Assembly (NCBI GenBank): GCA_030549175.1
Contig: JAUKUA010000001.1
Location: forward strand, 2,046,001 to 2,110,000
Source of the DNA: Lasiosphaeris hirsuta
Taxonomy: Eukaryota > Ascomycota > Sordariomycetes > Sordariales > Lasiosphaeriaceae
Direction of reading: 5' to 3'
DNA: 64,000 bases
In this document: in pieces, positions 44,335 to 54,899 of the stretch
Position numbering within the stretch: the stretch's first letter is position 1
Layout: every line of letters begins with the position of its first letter
Notes under the pieces: generated by a model
The model's input: only the letters and a program-made list of their open reading frames with translations
Told to the model about the DNA's origin: nothing
Databases searched by the model: none
Program-made: the position numbers and the translations under genes

Positions 44335-46702
44335 CCTGGGCAAAAAAGAAAGGAAATGAACGAGTGAATGATAATTAAGGAAAACGAGAGTGGGTTGCCA
44401 AAGGCAAACGAGTGACTGACTGGAAAGGAAATCCCGGTTCCGTGCTGAAGAAAGAGCAAGATTGAGCAAGAAGCAGAGCAAGTCAGGATATATACTAGGC
44501 CTTGGGGCGTCAAGGGGGAGGCAGGGGGAAGGGATCGTATCCCGACGCGCTCGCCGGAATAGTTCCTGTGACATCAACGGCGTATCCTTGGGACGCCACT
44601 TGTTGCGAGCAGCATGGGCATCACGGAGGGGTAAATGACAGGGCTGGCTTGGTGTCGATCGACCATATCACTGCTTGAGTCTCCCTCACACCTCCCTTCC
44701 CGAAGGGGGAATTTGTTTGATGCCTCGGGGCTACCCTTGAAAACCTCCACGACATATTGGTGGTCCTTCTCGATATCCCTCCACTGACCCCTCTCGACTG
44801 CTGGCTAGGGACATATTGGTGACCCCAGGAATAACAAACCTTACTTCCGTTGAATGCAGGATATCACTTTGTGCACAACACCAGGATGGATAGCCACGGG
44901 CAGCAGTTTGGCAGCGCAACGCACCATAGTTAACTAGCCCTGGTCAGGCCGCTCGCTCTAGCTCGAGATCGGCTTCCGACAGGACAAATCCGAGAAGCGA
45001 TCCCTTCTAGTGGCGCCTGGGGAGGCGTGGCTGCCGGATGCCAAGAAGCCTATCGCAGAGCCGCTCGCGCAACCCAACTGCAAGGGCCAAGGGGCGCGCG
45101 TCTGACAATTCTGTCGACAATTTTGTGCGACGATCGACATTATTCCCCTGGACAACTTTGTCAGACGTGAGAATGAAATGTCACTCAAACAGCGCTATCG
45201 GCATCTTCCAGGTAGCTGCTGATGGCGGAGAATTCTGTTCTTGTGCTAGACATTGAGGGCTCGGGGACCCTGCCGGCCACTCAGCCCCCCTTCCGTCAGC
45301 GTGCTGCAGAGGCTAGGGACTCGTGGTTCTTGCCGACGCTCGCGGCAAACTGGTATCGTGTAAGCAATGCGAAGGGTATGCAACAGTCCGAGAGACAAGA
45401 GCTGAGCCAAGCCTGGCCTTGTCTCGCGTCAGGTTGGCAGCCGCAGTTGTGGTTGTTTGCGCTGCCTGTCTCGTGCGTTGTCTGTGGTCCGCAGGTCCCC
45501 TCCCGAACGTGGCCGGAGGATTGGATTGTGGCCGTATCACTGCGGTTGACTGCTTAATGAGCCAACGTCTAACACGAGAGTGGTACAGGCGAGTCGCCAG
45601 ACCCTGCGAGATGAAATGGTGGAAATGTAAGATTATGGCTGCTCCTTTGCGCCTGCACTCTGTGTTTTGTCCATTGTTGTTGGATGCGAAACCCTCCCCA
45701 TCTTTCTTTCAGCTTCTAGATCCACAGCGCCCACGTCGTTCCTGCATCCGATTGCTCCCCGCCATCGTGGTCGGTAAGGAGCGCGCCGTCGCGATCTTAA
45801 AATCGAGCCTCCGGCCTGCTTGACCTTCCATTTCCTGACCTCTCAACTCATTGTTGTTTTGGGTTCAACGGCCTTGAGTGTGGACGGCTTTGCCCCCAAT
45901 TTGAGGCTTTGCGTCTTTCGTTGGATTCGCAGCTGCTGTTCGCCCAGCCTTGGCCAATTGACGCCCTGGAAGCGCCCTTCGTCTCCATTTAGTGCACCGC
46001 CCTTTCCTTTTGCTTCCTTTGTTGGGTTGGAGGTTTTCAATGTCTCAGCATCGGGACTCCGACCCGGCCACCCCCCTTTTTGCGGCTAAGATGGAGATCG
46101 CCTACGCAGCCACAGCGAAATGTCTCGGGCTTTTGCCCTGCCGTCCTAATTACCGAAGTAAGCACACGGGAAGCTGCCGTGCAACGCTGCCTCTTCTCCT
46201 TGTTTTTCTTCTTCGGATTTCCCACTTAAGTATATTCAGCTTCCCAACATTCTTGGACCGCGTAGTAATTACTAGGAAGACTTGGTTCATTATCCTGTTT
46301 CTTTTGCCCGTTGCAACCTCTGAGTTTCCTTTCCTTTCATGGAGCATGATTTCTACCCATATTTGGTCACGCTCTGGTTTTGATGCGGGCCCACGTTTCC
46401 TTACATATTGCCCGCCTATTGAAAAGAGATATCTTCAGGGGTCTGTACAATGCTTGATGTTGGTTGCGAAATATTTTTTGAGTTGATATTCTGAAAGCCA
46501 AGGGTCCAATGTGTTCAATGAAAAGTCATGTTTTACGTGTCAATGTTGAGTAAACCTTGAGGGAAAGATACTTGATTTTCCTTAACGCCTTTCGGCATGC
46601 CTAATGGGCAGCCTGTATTTACAATCCATAGTACATAGCCTTTCCAAACCCATAGGTGTGCCTTTACCGTTGTCCGCAGATACATCTATTTGCCTCACAT
46701 TT
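44335..46702. other. laccase upstream region and MGR2 3' flank
   Basis: 2.37 kb. The laccase-proximal part contains a TATA element, listed separately. Open frames at 45,222-46,486 (plus) have no recognisable domain and no convincing splice partners. No other gene is supported. Confidence 0.5.
44488..44494 (-). promoter_or_regulatory. probable TATA box of the laccase gene
   Basis: TATATAT lies about 155 bp upstream of the laccase ATG, which would allow a leader of roughly 120 nt. TATA elements are common on inducible secreted-enzyme genes. Position is the only support. Confidence 0.4.
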
Positions 46703-47309
46703 TCACTTGCTCGAAGTTCTCTGTGTGGGAAAGGGGGCGGGGCGAAATGCCTGCGATGCCATGATTATCGGGCGTCTTTGCGCGCGCATGTAGGCTTCCT
46801 GGATGATGGGTGATGAGTCGGACCGGATGACGCTGCCGATGGACATGAAGAAGCTAGGGGCTTTGAGTTAGTCGGTGTTCATCGCTGACCGCCGGGGTGT
46901 AAACCCACCCAAACGTTGCTCCGGATCCCGCCATGTACTGCCCCAAAGTCCTCATAATTCCATTGGGACCTGCCCCGTATCGAAAGATGTTGACGGTTCC
47001 TGCTGCCATGTCAGAATTGCTCCCCTTCGCTCCTCAGAGAATTGTCTAGCGCTGGCGGCGTACCAAAGATGAAACCGATAACCACACCGACCGCTAAAGA
47101 CCAAAGCTGTTAGCTATCTGCATGCACAAGTGGTAGCACGTGTTTGCAAAAAAAAAAAATGCACTTACTGCCGCCCATCATGGCACCCATCTTGACTGTG
47201 GGAAGTTAGCGAGCTGTCCGTTTCTTGCTGAGGTTTGCCTGCAGGGCATCATACGCTTGTCGGTAGTCGAGGGCCCGACGGCGCCGCCATGGCTAGGAGG
47301 GGGCGGCAT
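46703..47309 (-). CDS. MGR2: Mgr2/Romo1, TIM23-associated inner-membrane protein
   Basis: Predicted exons in transcript order are 47309-47255, 47195-47169, 47093-47064, 46999-46909 and 46853-46703, giving 117 residues. Two exons are only 27 and 30 nt. Joining them yields a clear family sequence: MPPPPSHGGAVGPSTTDK, LKMGAMMGG, TVGVVIGFIFG, TVNIFRYGAGPNGIMRTLGQ, YMAGSGATFGFFMSIGSVIR, and the tail SSPIIQEAYMRAQRRP. There are two membrane helices with GxxxG-type packing motifs. Mgr2 seals the lateral gate of the TIM23 translocase and controls sorting of mitochondrial preproteins. Its animal homologue is Romo1. All four junctions use GT..AG and keep the frame. The C-terminus after MASQAFRPAP is variable in the family. 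Confidence 0.9.
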
Positions 47310-48660
47310 TATGACAGGTGGATCAACGGAGCTCAATCCAAAAATCTGGAGATGGTATGCTTGTTTTGCAGACGTTGAGGAAGAATGCGATGCGATTTCG
47401 ATGATGTTGCCGCGGGCAGAGATGGGATCTGAGTGCACGGACGGCTCTTGCCGCTCAGCCTTGCACTTGCCGAAGCAAAGCGCAGGAACGTATACCTACA
47501 AAAAATGGAGATGGACAGTGCATCTGGGCCCCCAAGTTGTCTGAAGGCTCTCCACTATACGTTGCTAAATATGCTAGGTTGTTTCCGCCTCGAACCAACG
47601 CCCTGTTCTGGCCACTGCCGCCTGGTTTTCCAATTATGTCGTCGCGATTTATGCGCCTTTGATTGCTGTTCGCCAGACACAGCGGCAGTTTCAACAAAAA
47701 AACAAAAAAAAAACAAAAGAAGTTGTCCCCAGCGGCGCGGCGGCAGTCCATGTCGCCCCCATGTCGTGTCGCCCTATTTTCTGTAGTCTTCGACTGGTCG
47801 CGCTCTTGCAACGCAAAGACTTGCACTGCCAGGGGGCTGAGGGGGGACGCTCGGGCCACATCTCGACTCCGCTCTTAGGAGGCAAGCGCATTTTGAGCTC
47901 ACGTGACGAGGTCTTTGCACGACTGACGGGCAAGAAAAGATGGATCAAGGCACCAAAAAACTCTTTTGCATTGCATAGGTTTCTCGGATGGCAGGTATCG
48001 CTTGCTCGTCATGGAGAAGCTTGCAGGCGCTGTATTTAACTGATTTGACTCGTCACAGCCGCGGTCTGGAAATGGAATGCGTGAATGCTGCCACTGTCCC
48101 GCAATTAGCAGACTGAAGAACAAGGAACGAGTCCTGCCTGGCTGCAACTGGCGCGTGCGCGCTGATCGCCCTCTGGCCCCGTCTCCTCGCTAAGCGCTCC
48201 TACGGCCAGGAGAGACAGACCTTCGCCTCAAAAACTTGCCAACCTCACTCTTCATGTTGCCGTCGCATTGCGAGCTCCCTTGCCACCCCCGAATCCGTCG
48301 AGAAATCACTATTGCTGTTTGGTATGTGCCGTCTGCTTCTGTTTCTCTATTTTGAACAACCATTTTCTTCTCCTGCGCGCCCGCTCCATCGCCTTCACCG
48401 CCGCACCCCACGGCCGATCTGCGACAAGCCCCGACGTCAGGGCTGACCATCAACCCGAACCCAGCTCGTCGCGATATCTCCCCGTCGAAAGCGAAGCTTC
48501 TGCGATCACATCAATCGTAATACGTCCATACGATATATTGCCAACCACAAGACGCATGCGAGGAGCGCAGGAAGCACAGCAGCCCCTGCCAATCCGTTTA
48601 GCATACTCGTCCTCAACGGCCTAGCTCTTCGCCTGACCCATCGTTCGATACGTGTTCCCC
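47310..48660. promoter_or_regulatory. divergent region (MGR2 / PRO45 gene)
   Basis: 1.35 kb between divergent starts. A TCACGTGAC palindrome lies at 47,899-47,907 and A-rich runs at 47,696-47,718. The stretch from about 48,200 to 48,650 is pyrimidine-rich and probably includes the leader of the FHA gene. Confidence 0.45.
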
Positions 48661-51014
48661 ATGACTGCTGTTGCGAGTCCCCCTAGCTTCTCGACTCTCA
48701 ATCGACCGGGATGGATTAATGGCGGCCAGGCGCTAAATTCGATGAATGCGGATGACCTACGAGGCGCCAATATGTTTGGAACTCGCAAGACTATTCAGCG
48801 AACAAACTCTTCTTCATCTGTCTCGTCGACGGCTTCCAACTCGTCGACGACCACGGTGACCACAAATGCTCAGACCAACGGTAACTCCATGCCCGCCGCT
48901 GGAGATCTGAGTGGCTGGCCCAGTACAGCACCACGGAAGCGGCCCCAACCAAAGGTTCAGTGGCCCGGAGGGAAACCGGAAGGGGCGCAAGAATTCTCCT
49001 CCCGGCCGACTCCTGTCCGCCCGCCCGCGGCCAACGGTGTGAACGGGGCGTCAGTTATGCACCAGCCCCAATCTATCTTAACCCAACAGAACCAAATCAT
49101 GTCTCAAAATGGCATCTCGCGGCCGAGCACAGATGGCATGGGCCCAGGGAGGCAACCCGTGCTTTCCTTGCTATCTCTCAATGGCACTTTTGACCGAAAG
49201 ACGATATCCGTCCCGTTCTATCCAGACACCCTCCGAATCGGTCGCCAAACGAACGCGAAAACTGTGCCAACCGCAGTCAACGGTTTCTTTGACAGTAAAG
49301 TGCTGTCAAGGCAACACGCTGAGGTGTGGGCGGACGGAAGCGGCAAGATTTGGATCCGAGATGTCAAGTCTTCGAACGGCACGTTTGTAAATGGGACACG
49401 ACTATCTCCCGAAAATAGAGAGTCGGAACCACACGAGCTACAACCTCAGGATCATCTCGAACTGGGTATCGATATCGTCAGCGAGGACCAGAAGACGGTT
49501 GTGCACCACAAAGTTGCCGCCAAGGTTGAACACGCTGGCATGGTTGCCCCGTCAAATAACCTGCTTGAAATGAACTTTGGAGATATTGACCCCTCCAACA
49601 ACGTCTTGATGTTGCCTGTGGCTGGTGCGCCCCCGAGAGGGCGATCTGGAAGCCAAGCCTCTCTGGCAGCAAGCAATCGCATGGCTCCTAGTAATATGGG
49701 TGGGCCGGTCAATGGAATGGCACAGCAACGACAGTACTGGCTCAACCCGATAACAACGGAACATATTGTCAAGAAGCTTCACGTAAGTACTCGACTTGGT
49801 AATGTGTTGAAATCGCAATGCTAACTCACGCCTTCAAGACTGAGATGCGCAATGCGCGGCTCCAGAACCAGGATCTTGCTCGGACCAGCCAATTCATCAA
49901 CACCCTCTTGTCTAAGGAGGACGTGAAGAATCTTGACAAGCCCGAGGCTCCCGAACCACCCAAAGCCCAACAAACTAATGGCAACGTGTCTTTCCGGTCC
50001 GATGGCAGCAAGACGCGATTCTCAGAGCCACCTGCTCCACCCCCATCTCAGCCACTTCCAGAGAAGCCGGATATCACGCGGCCGGCTTCGTCCGAGATTC
50101 CCTCGCTCAAGCGGGGCACCACTGAGCGGCCGAAGTCTCACCCTTCCAACACTTCGCCAATTGGCCCCGATAAAAGCCAAAACCAGATCCTGCAGCTGAC
50201 CGAAGCTCTCTCTAATGCCAAGAAGGAGCTCGATACCCACAATGCCCGTGTGCAACATCTTGAAGAAATGTTGAACAAGGAGCGCGAAGCCAGGATCGAG
50301 GCAGAGAAGATGATGCAAAAGATGGAAGAAAGCACCCACACGAAGATGAATGGCTCAGCAGAAGCTCCTCTGGTCAATGGCCATTCGGAGCTGGATAAGG
50401 CGTTTGATCCCCCGGCCGAGCCGGTCACAGTGCCCGAGGCCGAGACACCCGCAGATCCCTCTGAGGATAGTCCACTCTCTCAGCCAGACAAGGTCGAGGC
50501 GCTAGCTGCGGTCTTCCAGGCCCGCATCGACTCCATGACTGTGGAGATGACAGGGTTGAAGGAGCAGCTCGAAGCCTTTAGGCAGCGGGCGGAGAAAGCT
50601 GAAGCCGAGAGGGATGTTGACCGCAAAACTCTAGCCGAAATGGTACAGCAGATTCGAGAACGTGATGAAGAAGAAAAACGAGCCACGGGACGCATATCGC
50701 GATCATCGTCTAAGGGCAGGTCACGGCCCGTCAGCCGGTACAAGAGCTTGCAGGGGCCGCCTCGGATGCCCAACGGGTCCGCGGCCGAGCTGCTAGTACA
50801 GCACGATGGACCTGCAGATGATTCTGTAGAGGTGCCGACGCTCTCACGGGCAAATACCATCACGCCAGCGTCGAGAACGCTGACACGCGCGCCACAGGAT
50901 GCGGCGATAATACAAACCCTTCCCTATGCGAGCATGATGGGGGTGGTTCTTATTGGGATGGGCCTGATGGCGTATCTCAACGGCTGGCAGCAGCAGCCCA
51001 GACTGGACCGCTAG
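48661..51014 (+). CDS. pro45: FHA-domain tail-anchored STRIPAK protein (PRO45/HAM-4/SLMAP type)
   Basis: Predicted exons are 48661-49782 and 49839-51014, giving 765 residues. An FHA domain occupies about residues 165-270. Its phospho-threonine-binding residues lie in LRIGRQT, LSRQHAEVW and SSNGTFVNGTRLS. A conserved block before the intron (YWLNPITTEHIVKKLH) joins TEMRNARLQNQDLARTSQFI. Two coiled-coil stretches follow (about 488-540 and 592-656), and a single hydrophobic helix near the C-terminus (MMGVVLIGMGLMAYLNGW) gives a tail anchor. This order is that of SLMAP and of Sordaria PRO45/Neurospora HAM-4, a membrane-bound subunit of the striatin-interacting phosphatase and kinase complex needed for hyphal fusion and fruiting bodies. 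Yeast Far9/Far10 are relatives. The start chosen is the first ATG, since upstream in-frame codons lack one. Confidence 0.87.
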
Positions 51015-52817
51015 ACCACAGGAGGAATTGACAACGACGATTTCATTCTGTGGTCTAGCATTTCACGAAGGGCAACGACAAGCCATCCAGGGCGGCTCCG
51101 CTACGATCATGTTACCGACGCTGGACGATTATGATGATACACCGAGCCCTTGTCGCTGATTTGACCTACGAACGATTAGGAGGCCTCAGACTCTCACTTA
51201 TTTGTTTCCTTTGTGCCGGATATAGCAACACCATTACCTACCTATTACTCTTCATTCTGGCCGACGATGCCAGGCTTGTCTATTGACACCGGCTCGTCCC
51301 TCATTCCCGCCACATGTATCATGCACGCACATTGCAGGCTTTTGGTTTTGCTGCTTTGCGCAGTTTTTCGGAGTTGTCGGGCGGGTTTTCAAGAGGTCGG
51401 GCGCTCCTGGGTTTGTTGGAGTTTGGCGGTCCTTATCTATTCTTGGTTGTGTTTCTTTTAGGTTTTCTGTTTGTGCTTGCGCTTTCCCTCCCTGTCGTCT
51501 TCGTCTTCATCGTATATCCCTTGAGAGCGAAGGGAGGAGAAAAGAGGCCGGTCATTTGATGCGTCGACATCCCACCATGGCATGGCGTGAAACAACAATG
51601 GCCAAAGTCCAAGCGGTTTATAGGGTGTCTGGACTTGACGAAAGAAGAGGAAATACCACACAAACATGAAGGAGACGATGACTTTGTTTCATGGCGGGAT
51701 TTGCAAACATTGGGCCCCTGAAAATTATATCCTTGCAGTTGAGAGGGAGAATGAGTGATGCATTTGAAGCGGACGAGGGGGGTATCAGATGAGGCCGGAG
51801 AGGCACAGATTGCTGACTGACCCCGTTATTGTTTCTACATGGCAATCGCGCGAGCTTGATATTATGAAAGGATGGAACTTGTGGATGAGTAGCTGATGTG
51901 GAGGGGTCTGGGGGCTTTGCAGTGGATGATATTGGCTTTGCTTAGCATGCATATCAGCGTTTTGGCTGTAGTATTTTGCGGAATTGAGCTTGGGGTGGTT
52001 GTGTTGGCGTTTCGTTTTGTGTCTTGTTTTGATATGATGGCCTTGTTTTGGTGATGTTACGTTGCATTCATGGGTTGACGGACGGGATCCTTCCACATTT
52101 GCTCTAGTCTGTGGGCAGTTTGCAATGAAGAGATGTACACTTGGGGTGATGATATCGAAATATGGCCTTATCCGGTGTTTTTGGGTGGGCTGTGGTGGAC
52201 CAGCTCCTAGGAATGTGCTGTGGTGCGAGTCCCTCTTTGTTGACTCAGCCCCTGACTTGACGCTCGAGTGCGGAGCCCCTGAAAAGGAAAATGCAACACC
52301 ACCTGTTGATTAGACAAAACCATTCTCACTTGCAGTTTTTTTAAACGATAACTGAAGAGCGACACATAGTACTATCAAGTTTGCCTATTGATCCTGATAA
52401 AAAGTCCACGAGCTCTGTGTCATCTCGACCCATCGAGCCCCAGGAGTTTGTTTGTTAACACTAAGCCGGGACCTGGGGCTCCAGGCCTATCTTGGGTTAT
52501 GTTGCTCACTTGGACTGTGGGTTCAATGCGTAGGCCGGGCATCTAACGTGTTTGTCTCGTCCCAGATGTGTCACACTTCCCACGCGCATTATGTACCTAC
52601 CCGTCCGTATACGCCCCCGCCCCATCATTGGCAGCCGTAGTGACCATACCACACGAACGTTTGTAGCAGGGCTGACCTCTCATCTATGAGACGTGCAATG
52701 ACTGGTTTTAGCAGGCGAAGGGGTCAAAGTGGAACATGCGTGAAATTGGATGCCCTCCATGTTCGGAAAGGAGCGATAAGGACCAGTTAATGTGGCCCAA
52801 TGTCAATAAAGAAAGCA
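51015..52817. other. intergenic region between pro45 and tRNA-Glu
   Basis: 1.8 kb, GT-rich and without a supported gene. The first few hundred bases are probably the pro45 3' UTR. Confidence 0.55.
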
Positions 52818-52908
52818 TCCCATATAGTGTAGAGGTTTAGCATTCCGGATTTTCAAAAATAGCTACTTGGCCCTTTCCGGCGACTCGGGTTCGAACCCCG
52901 ATATGGGA
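52818..52908 (+). tRNA. tRNA-Glu (UUC) with a 19-nt intron
   Basis: The acceptor stem TCCCATA (52818-52824) pairs with TATGGGA (52902-52908). The D arm is TAGTGTAGAGGTTTAGCA. The anticodon stem CCGGA/TCCGG encloses TT-TTC-A, so the anticodon is UUC, followed by a 19-nt intron in the canonical place one base 3' of the anticodon. The T arm is TCGGG-TTCGAAC-CCCGA. Removing the intron leaves 72 nt, the normal size for tRNA-Glu. CCA is not encoded, as expected in a eukaryote. Confidence 0.9.
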
Positions 52909-52915
52909 AATCACC

Positions 52916-52920
52916 TTTTT
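52916..52920 (+). terminator. RNA polymerase III terminator
   Basis: Five T residues eight bases after the tRNA 3' end form a minimal Pol III stop. Confidence 0.75.
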
Positions 52921-53219
52921 GGCCGCTTCTTTTCCCTATGTATCTACAGGTTTCCTTCTGCATTTTTCTCACTCACATGTACTTACCAGTGCCTTTGCAG
53001 GCGTCTTTTCCTATCTATTACGATAATTTACAAGAGCCACAGCCACATATCCAAGCAATGCACCAAGAAATGCTATCCCGCAGGCAGTGAGAGGGCAGCA
53101 ATACCTACCGGGTAGCCAATCACCCACACACCATGGCACAAGGCAATGATCCTCGAAAGAATCCTAAAATAGTAAGCAAAATCTCCCAAATTCCATACCC
53201 AAACCCATCTACAACCTCC

Positions 53220-53840
53220 CTACCCCTCCACAACCTCCCACCCATCTGCAACCTCGCCCGACGGCCTCGCCACCACCACCCGCACCTCCCGGCCGCCACC
53301 CGGCCGCCACCCTTCCCGCAACACCTCGCAGCACGCCCCCTTGCAGTGCGCCCGGCACACCGAGCACACAAACTCCCACCGCGCGTTGGGCGACGAGCAG
53401 CCGCAGCATGCCCAGTCCGCGTCGCGGCGGAGATCGCCAAGTGCATTCCTGCGTCGGGGGGGATGGGTTGACGTTTCGTTAGCCATGTCAGCGTGGGGTC
53501 GGGACCGGTCGGGGTTGCGCGGCGGCGGCGTCGGGGCGCGCTGCTCGGCCTGGATCCCGTCCAGGTAGTCAAAGAAGGCGCTCCAGCGCTGCTCCTTGTG
53601 GGCGCGGGTGAAGTAGGGTGGCCACTGCGGGAGGAAGTTGTGGGGCGGCGGTGGGGGCAGCCCGAATTGGACCCGGAGGCTGCGGTGCTGCTGCCGCAGG
53701 CGGCGGTGCTCGAGAGGGTCGATGTCGGAGGTGTCGTCGTCGTCGGGGGTGCTGGGGGTGGTCGCACCCGATGTAGTCGGGGTGGGTTCGGTGTACTGTT
53801 GGGCGGCCCTGCGGGCCGTGCGGAAGAGGACGGACAACAT
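53220..53840 (-). CDS. RanBP2-type zinc-finger protein, function unknown
   Basis: 206 residues as a single exon. The ATG at 53,840 is preferred because the in-frame sequence upstream is Pro-rich and unlike protein. Residues 1-110 are Thr/Ser/Pro- and Asp-rich. A stretch around HNFLPQWPPYFTRAHKEQRW-SAFFDYLDG looks like a folded short domain. Near residue 145 the sequence W-A-C-C-G-C-S-S-P-N then C-S-V-C fits the RanBP2 zinc-ribbon pattern W-x-C-x2-C-x3-N-x6-C-x2-C, followed by more cysteines (HCKGACC). Such fingers bind single-stranded RNA or ubiquitin. Neither can be claimed here. I know no named homologue. The gene is very GC-rich, so its 3' end could be extended by an unseen intron. Confidence 0.6.
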   Translation of the reverse strand: MLSVLFRTARRAAQQYTEPTPTTSGATTPSTPDDDDTSDIDPLEHRRLRQQHRSLRVQFGLPPPPPHNFLPQWPPYFTRAHKEQRWSAFFDYLDGIQAEQRAPTPPPRNPDRSRPHADMANETSTHPPRRRNALGDLRRDADWACCGCSSPNARWEFVCSVCRAHCKGACCEVLREGWRPGGGREVRVVVARPSGEVADGWEVVEG

Positions 53841-54518
53841 TTTCGCGCTTGGGGGGGAGGAGGGGGGGAGGAGGGGGGGAGGGGGCTTGCTGAGCCAGCG
53901 ATTCCTGGGGGGCCAGGGACTGGAGGGGCCCAGAGGTGTGCGAGTGTATATAAGGATGACACCGGGCCCCATTGTGTTCCTGAGCATGCTAGTTGTAATA
54001 GGAATTCTCAGATGAATAACCTCTGATCGGAGAGAAATAGAGGAGCGGCCGCGCCGCCAAAAGGGGTGAGGCAAGGGAAACAAAGGTATTGTCTGACTTG
54101 GGAACCTAAACATGTTCTTTGATCATTGTCAAAAAATGTTGGGCTGAAAGAACTGCCGTGGTGTCACGCTCCTGACAATGAAAGGTCTGGGGGTTGCTGA
54201 TAGTCCGGTGCTACTCACTCAACGACGAGACAATCGGTATTCACTTCCAGGCGTAGTCATGACTTGAGTAGAACAGTTAATTCCCTTTGTGTTTACGGCC
54301 GTGCAGCATCGTCAGCCACTACAGGAATTGTTAGAGAGAGGCCCTCCAACTCCATCCGAAGCGCCTAGAACTAAGGGAATTTACATGATACCTTGACAAG
54401 CCAGACAGAAGATGGTGACCCAGCGCTACTTTAGGATGTAGCCAATGACCCCGGGGGTAGATTCCTAACACAACCCCTCTCATGCCCTTCGCTAATGTAT
54501 CATATCCCACTCGCAGAC
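53841..54518. other. intergenic region
   Basis: 678 bp between two minus-strand genes. It is poly-purine and G-rich near 53,848-53,890 and ordinary elsewhere. No gene is supported. Confidence 0.55.
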
Positions 54519-54899
54519 CTAAGCCACAGGCTCTTCCTTCATAGTCACAACTCCCGGTGCCCAATACCGAACCGGCTTAGACAGCTGGCTGATCCGACGT
54601 CGAAGCTTGTGCATTCTCCGGCGCTGCTTTGCCTGCTTGAGGTACTCGTTGACCTCCTCCTGTTTGCACATCTCCTTGGCCAACAGCTTGCGGCGGTGAG
54701 CAAAGACCTCCGACATAAACATCCACGTGTTGATGGGCTGCTCCTTGAAGAACGGCGACATCAACTTGTTGTACCGACTCAAGTGGCTGTACTGCTTGAC
54801 TCGCTTCTTGCTCTTTGCCTGGCGCTCCCACTGGGGGCGCCGAGCTGTCTGCTTGCGGGCTTTCTTCTCTGATGGCTGAGTGTTGGCCGACTTCGGCAT
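54519..54899 (-). CDS. small basic protein, unrecognised
   Basis: 126 residues from the ATG at 54,899, or 144 if the in-frame ATG at 54,953 is used. The protein is strongly basic and predicted helical: KKARKQTARRPQWERQAKSK, then YSHLSRYNKLMSPFF, INTWMFMSEVFAHRRKLLAK, and KQAKQRRRMHKLRRRI. Hydrophobic and charged residues alternate as in a real protein, with little Pro or Gly. By composition it could bind nucleic acid or ribosomes, but I do not recognise the family. It overlaps the last 107 codons of the sirtuin frame on the same strand in a different frame, so one of the two models probably needs an intron or different end. Confidence 0.6.
   Translation of the reverse strand: MPKSANTQPSEKKARKQTARRPQWERQAKSKKRVKQYSHLSRYNKLMSPFFKEQPINTWMFMSEVFAHRRKLLAKEMCKQEEVNEYLKQAKQRRRMHKLRRRISQLSKPVRYWAPGVVTMKEEPVA

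Noticed and set aside
53120..53962. Alternative 280-codon frame across the zinc-finger gene
   Set aside because: Pro/Arg/Ser-rich shadow. The other frame contains the ordered RanBP2 cysteine pattern.
54577..54899. Sirtuin C-terminal extension as certain coding sequence
   Set aside because: Kept in the gene model only as an unresolved possibility. The overlapping 126-codon frame is more protein-like.
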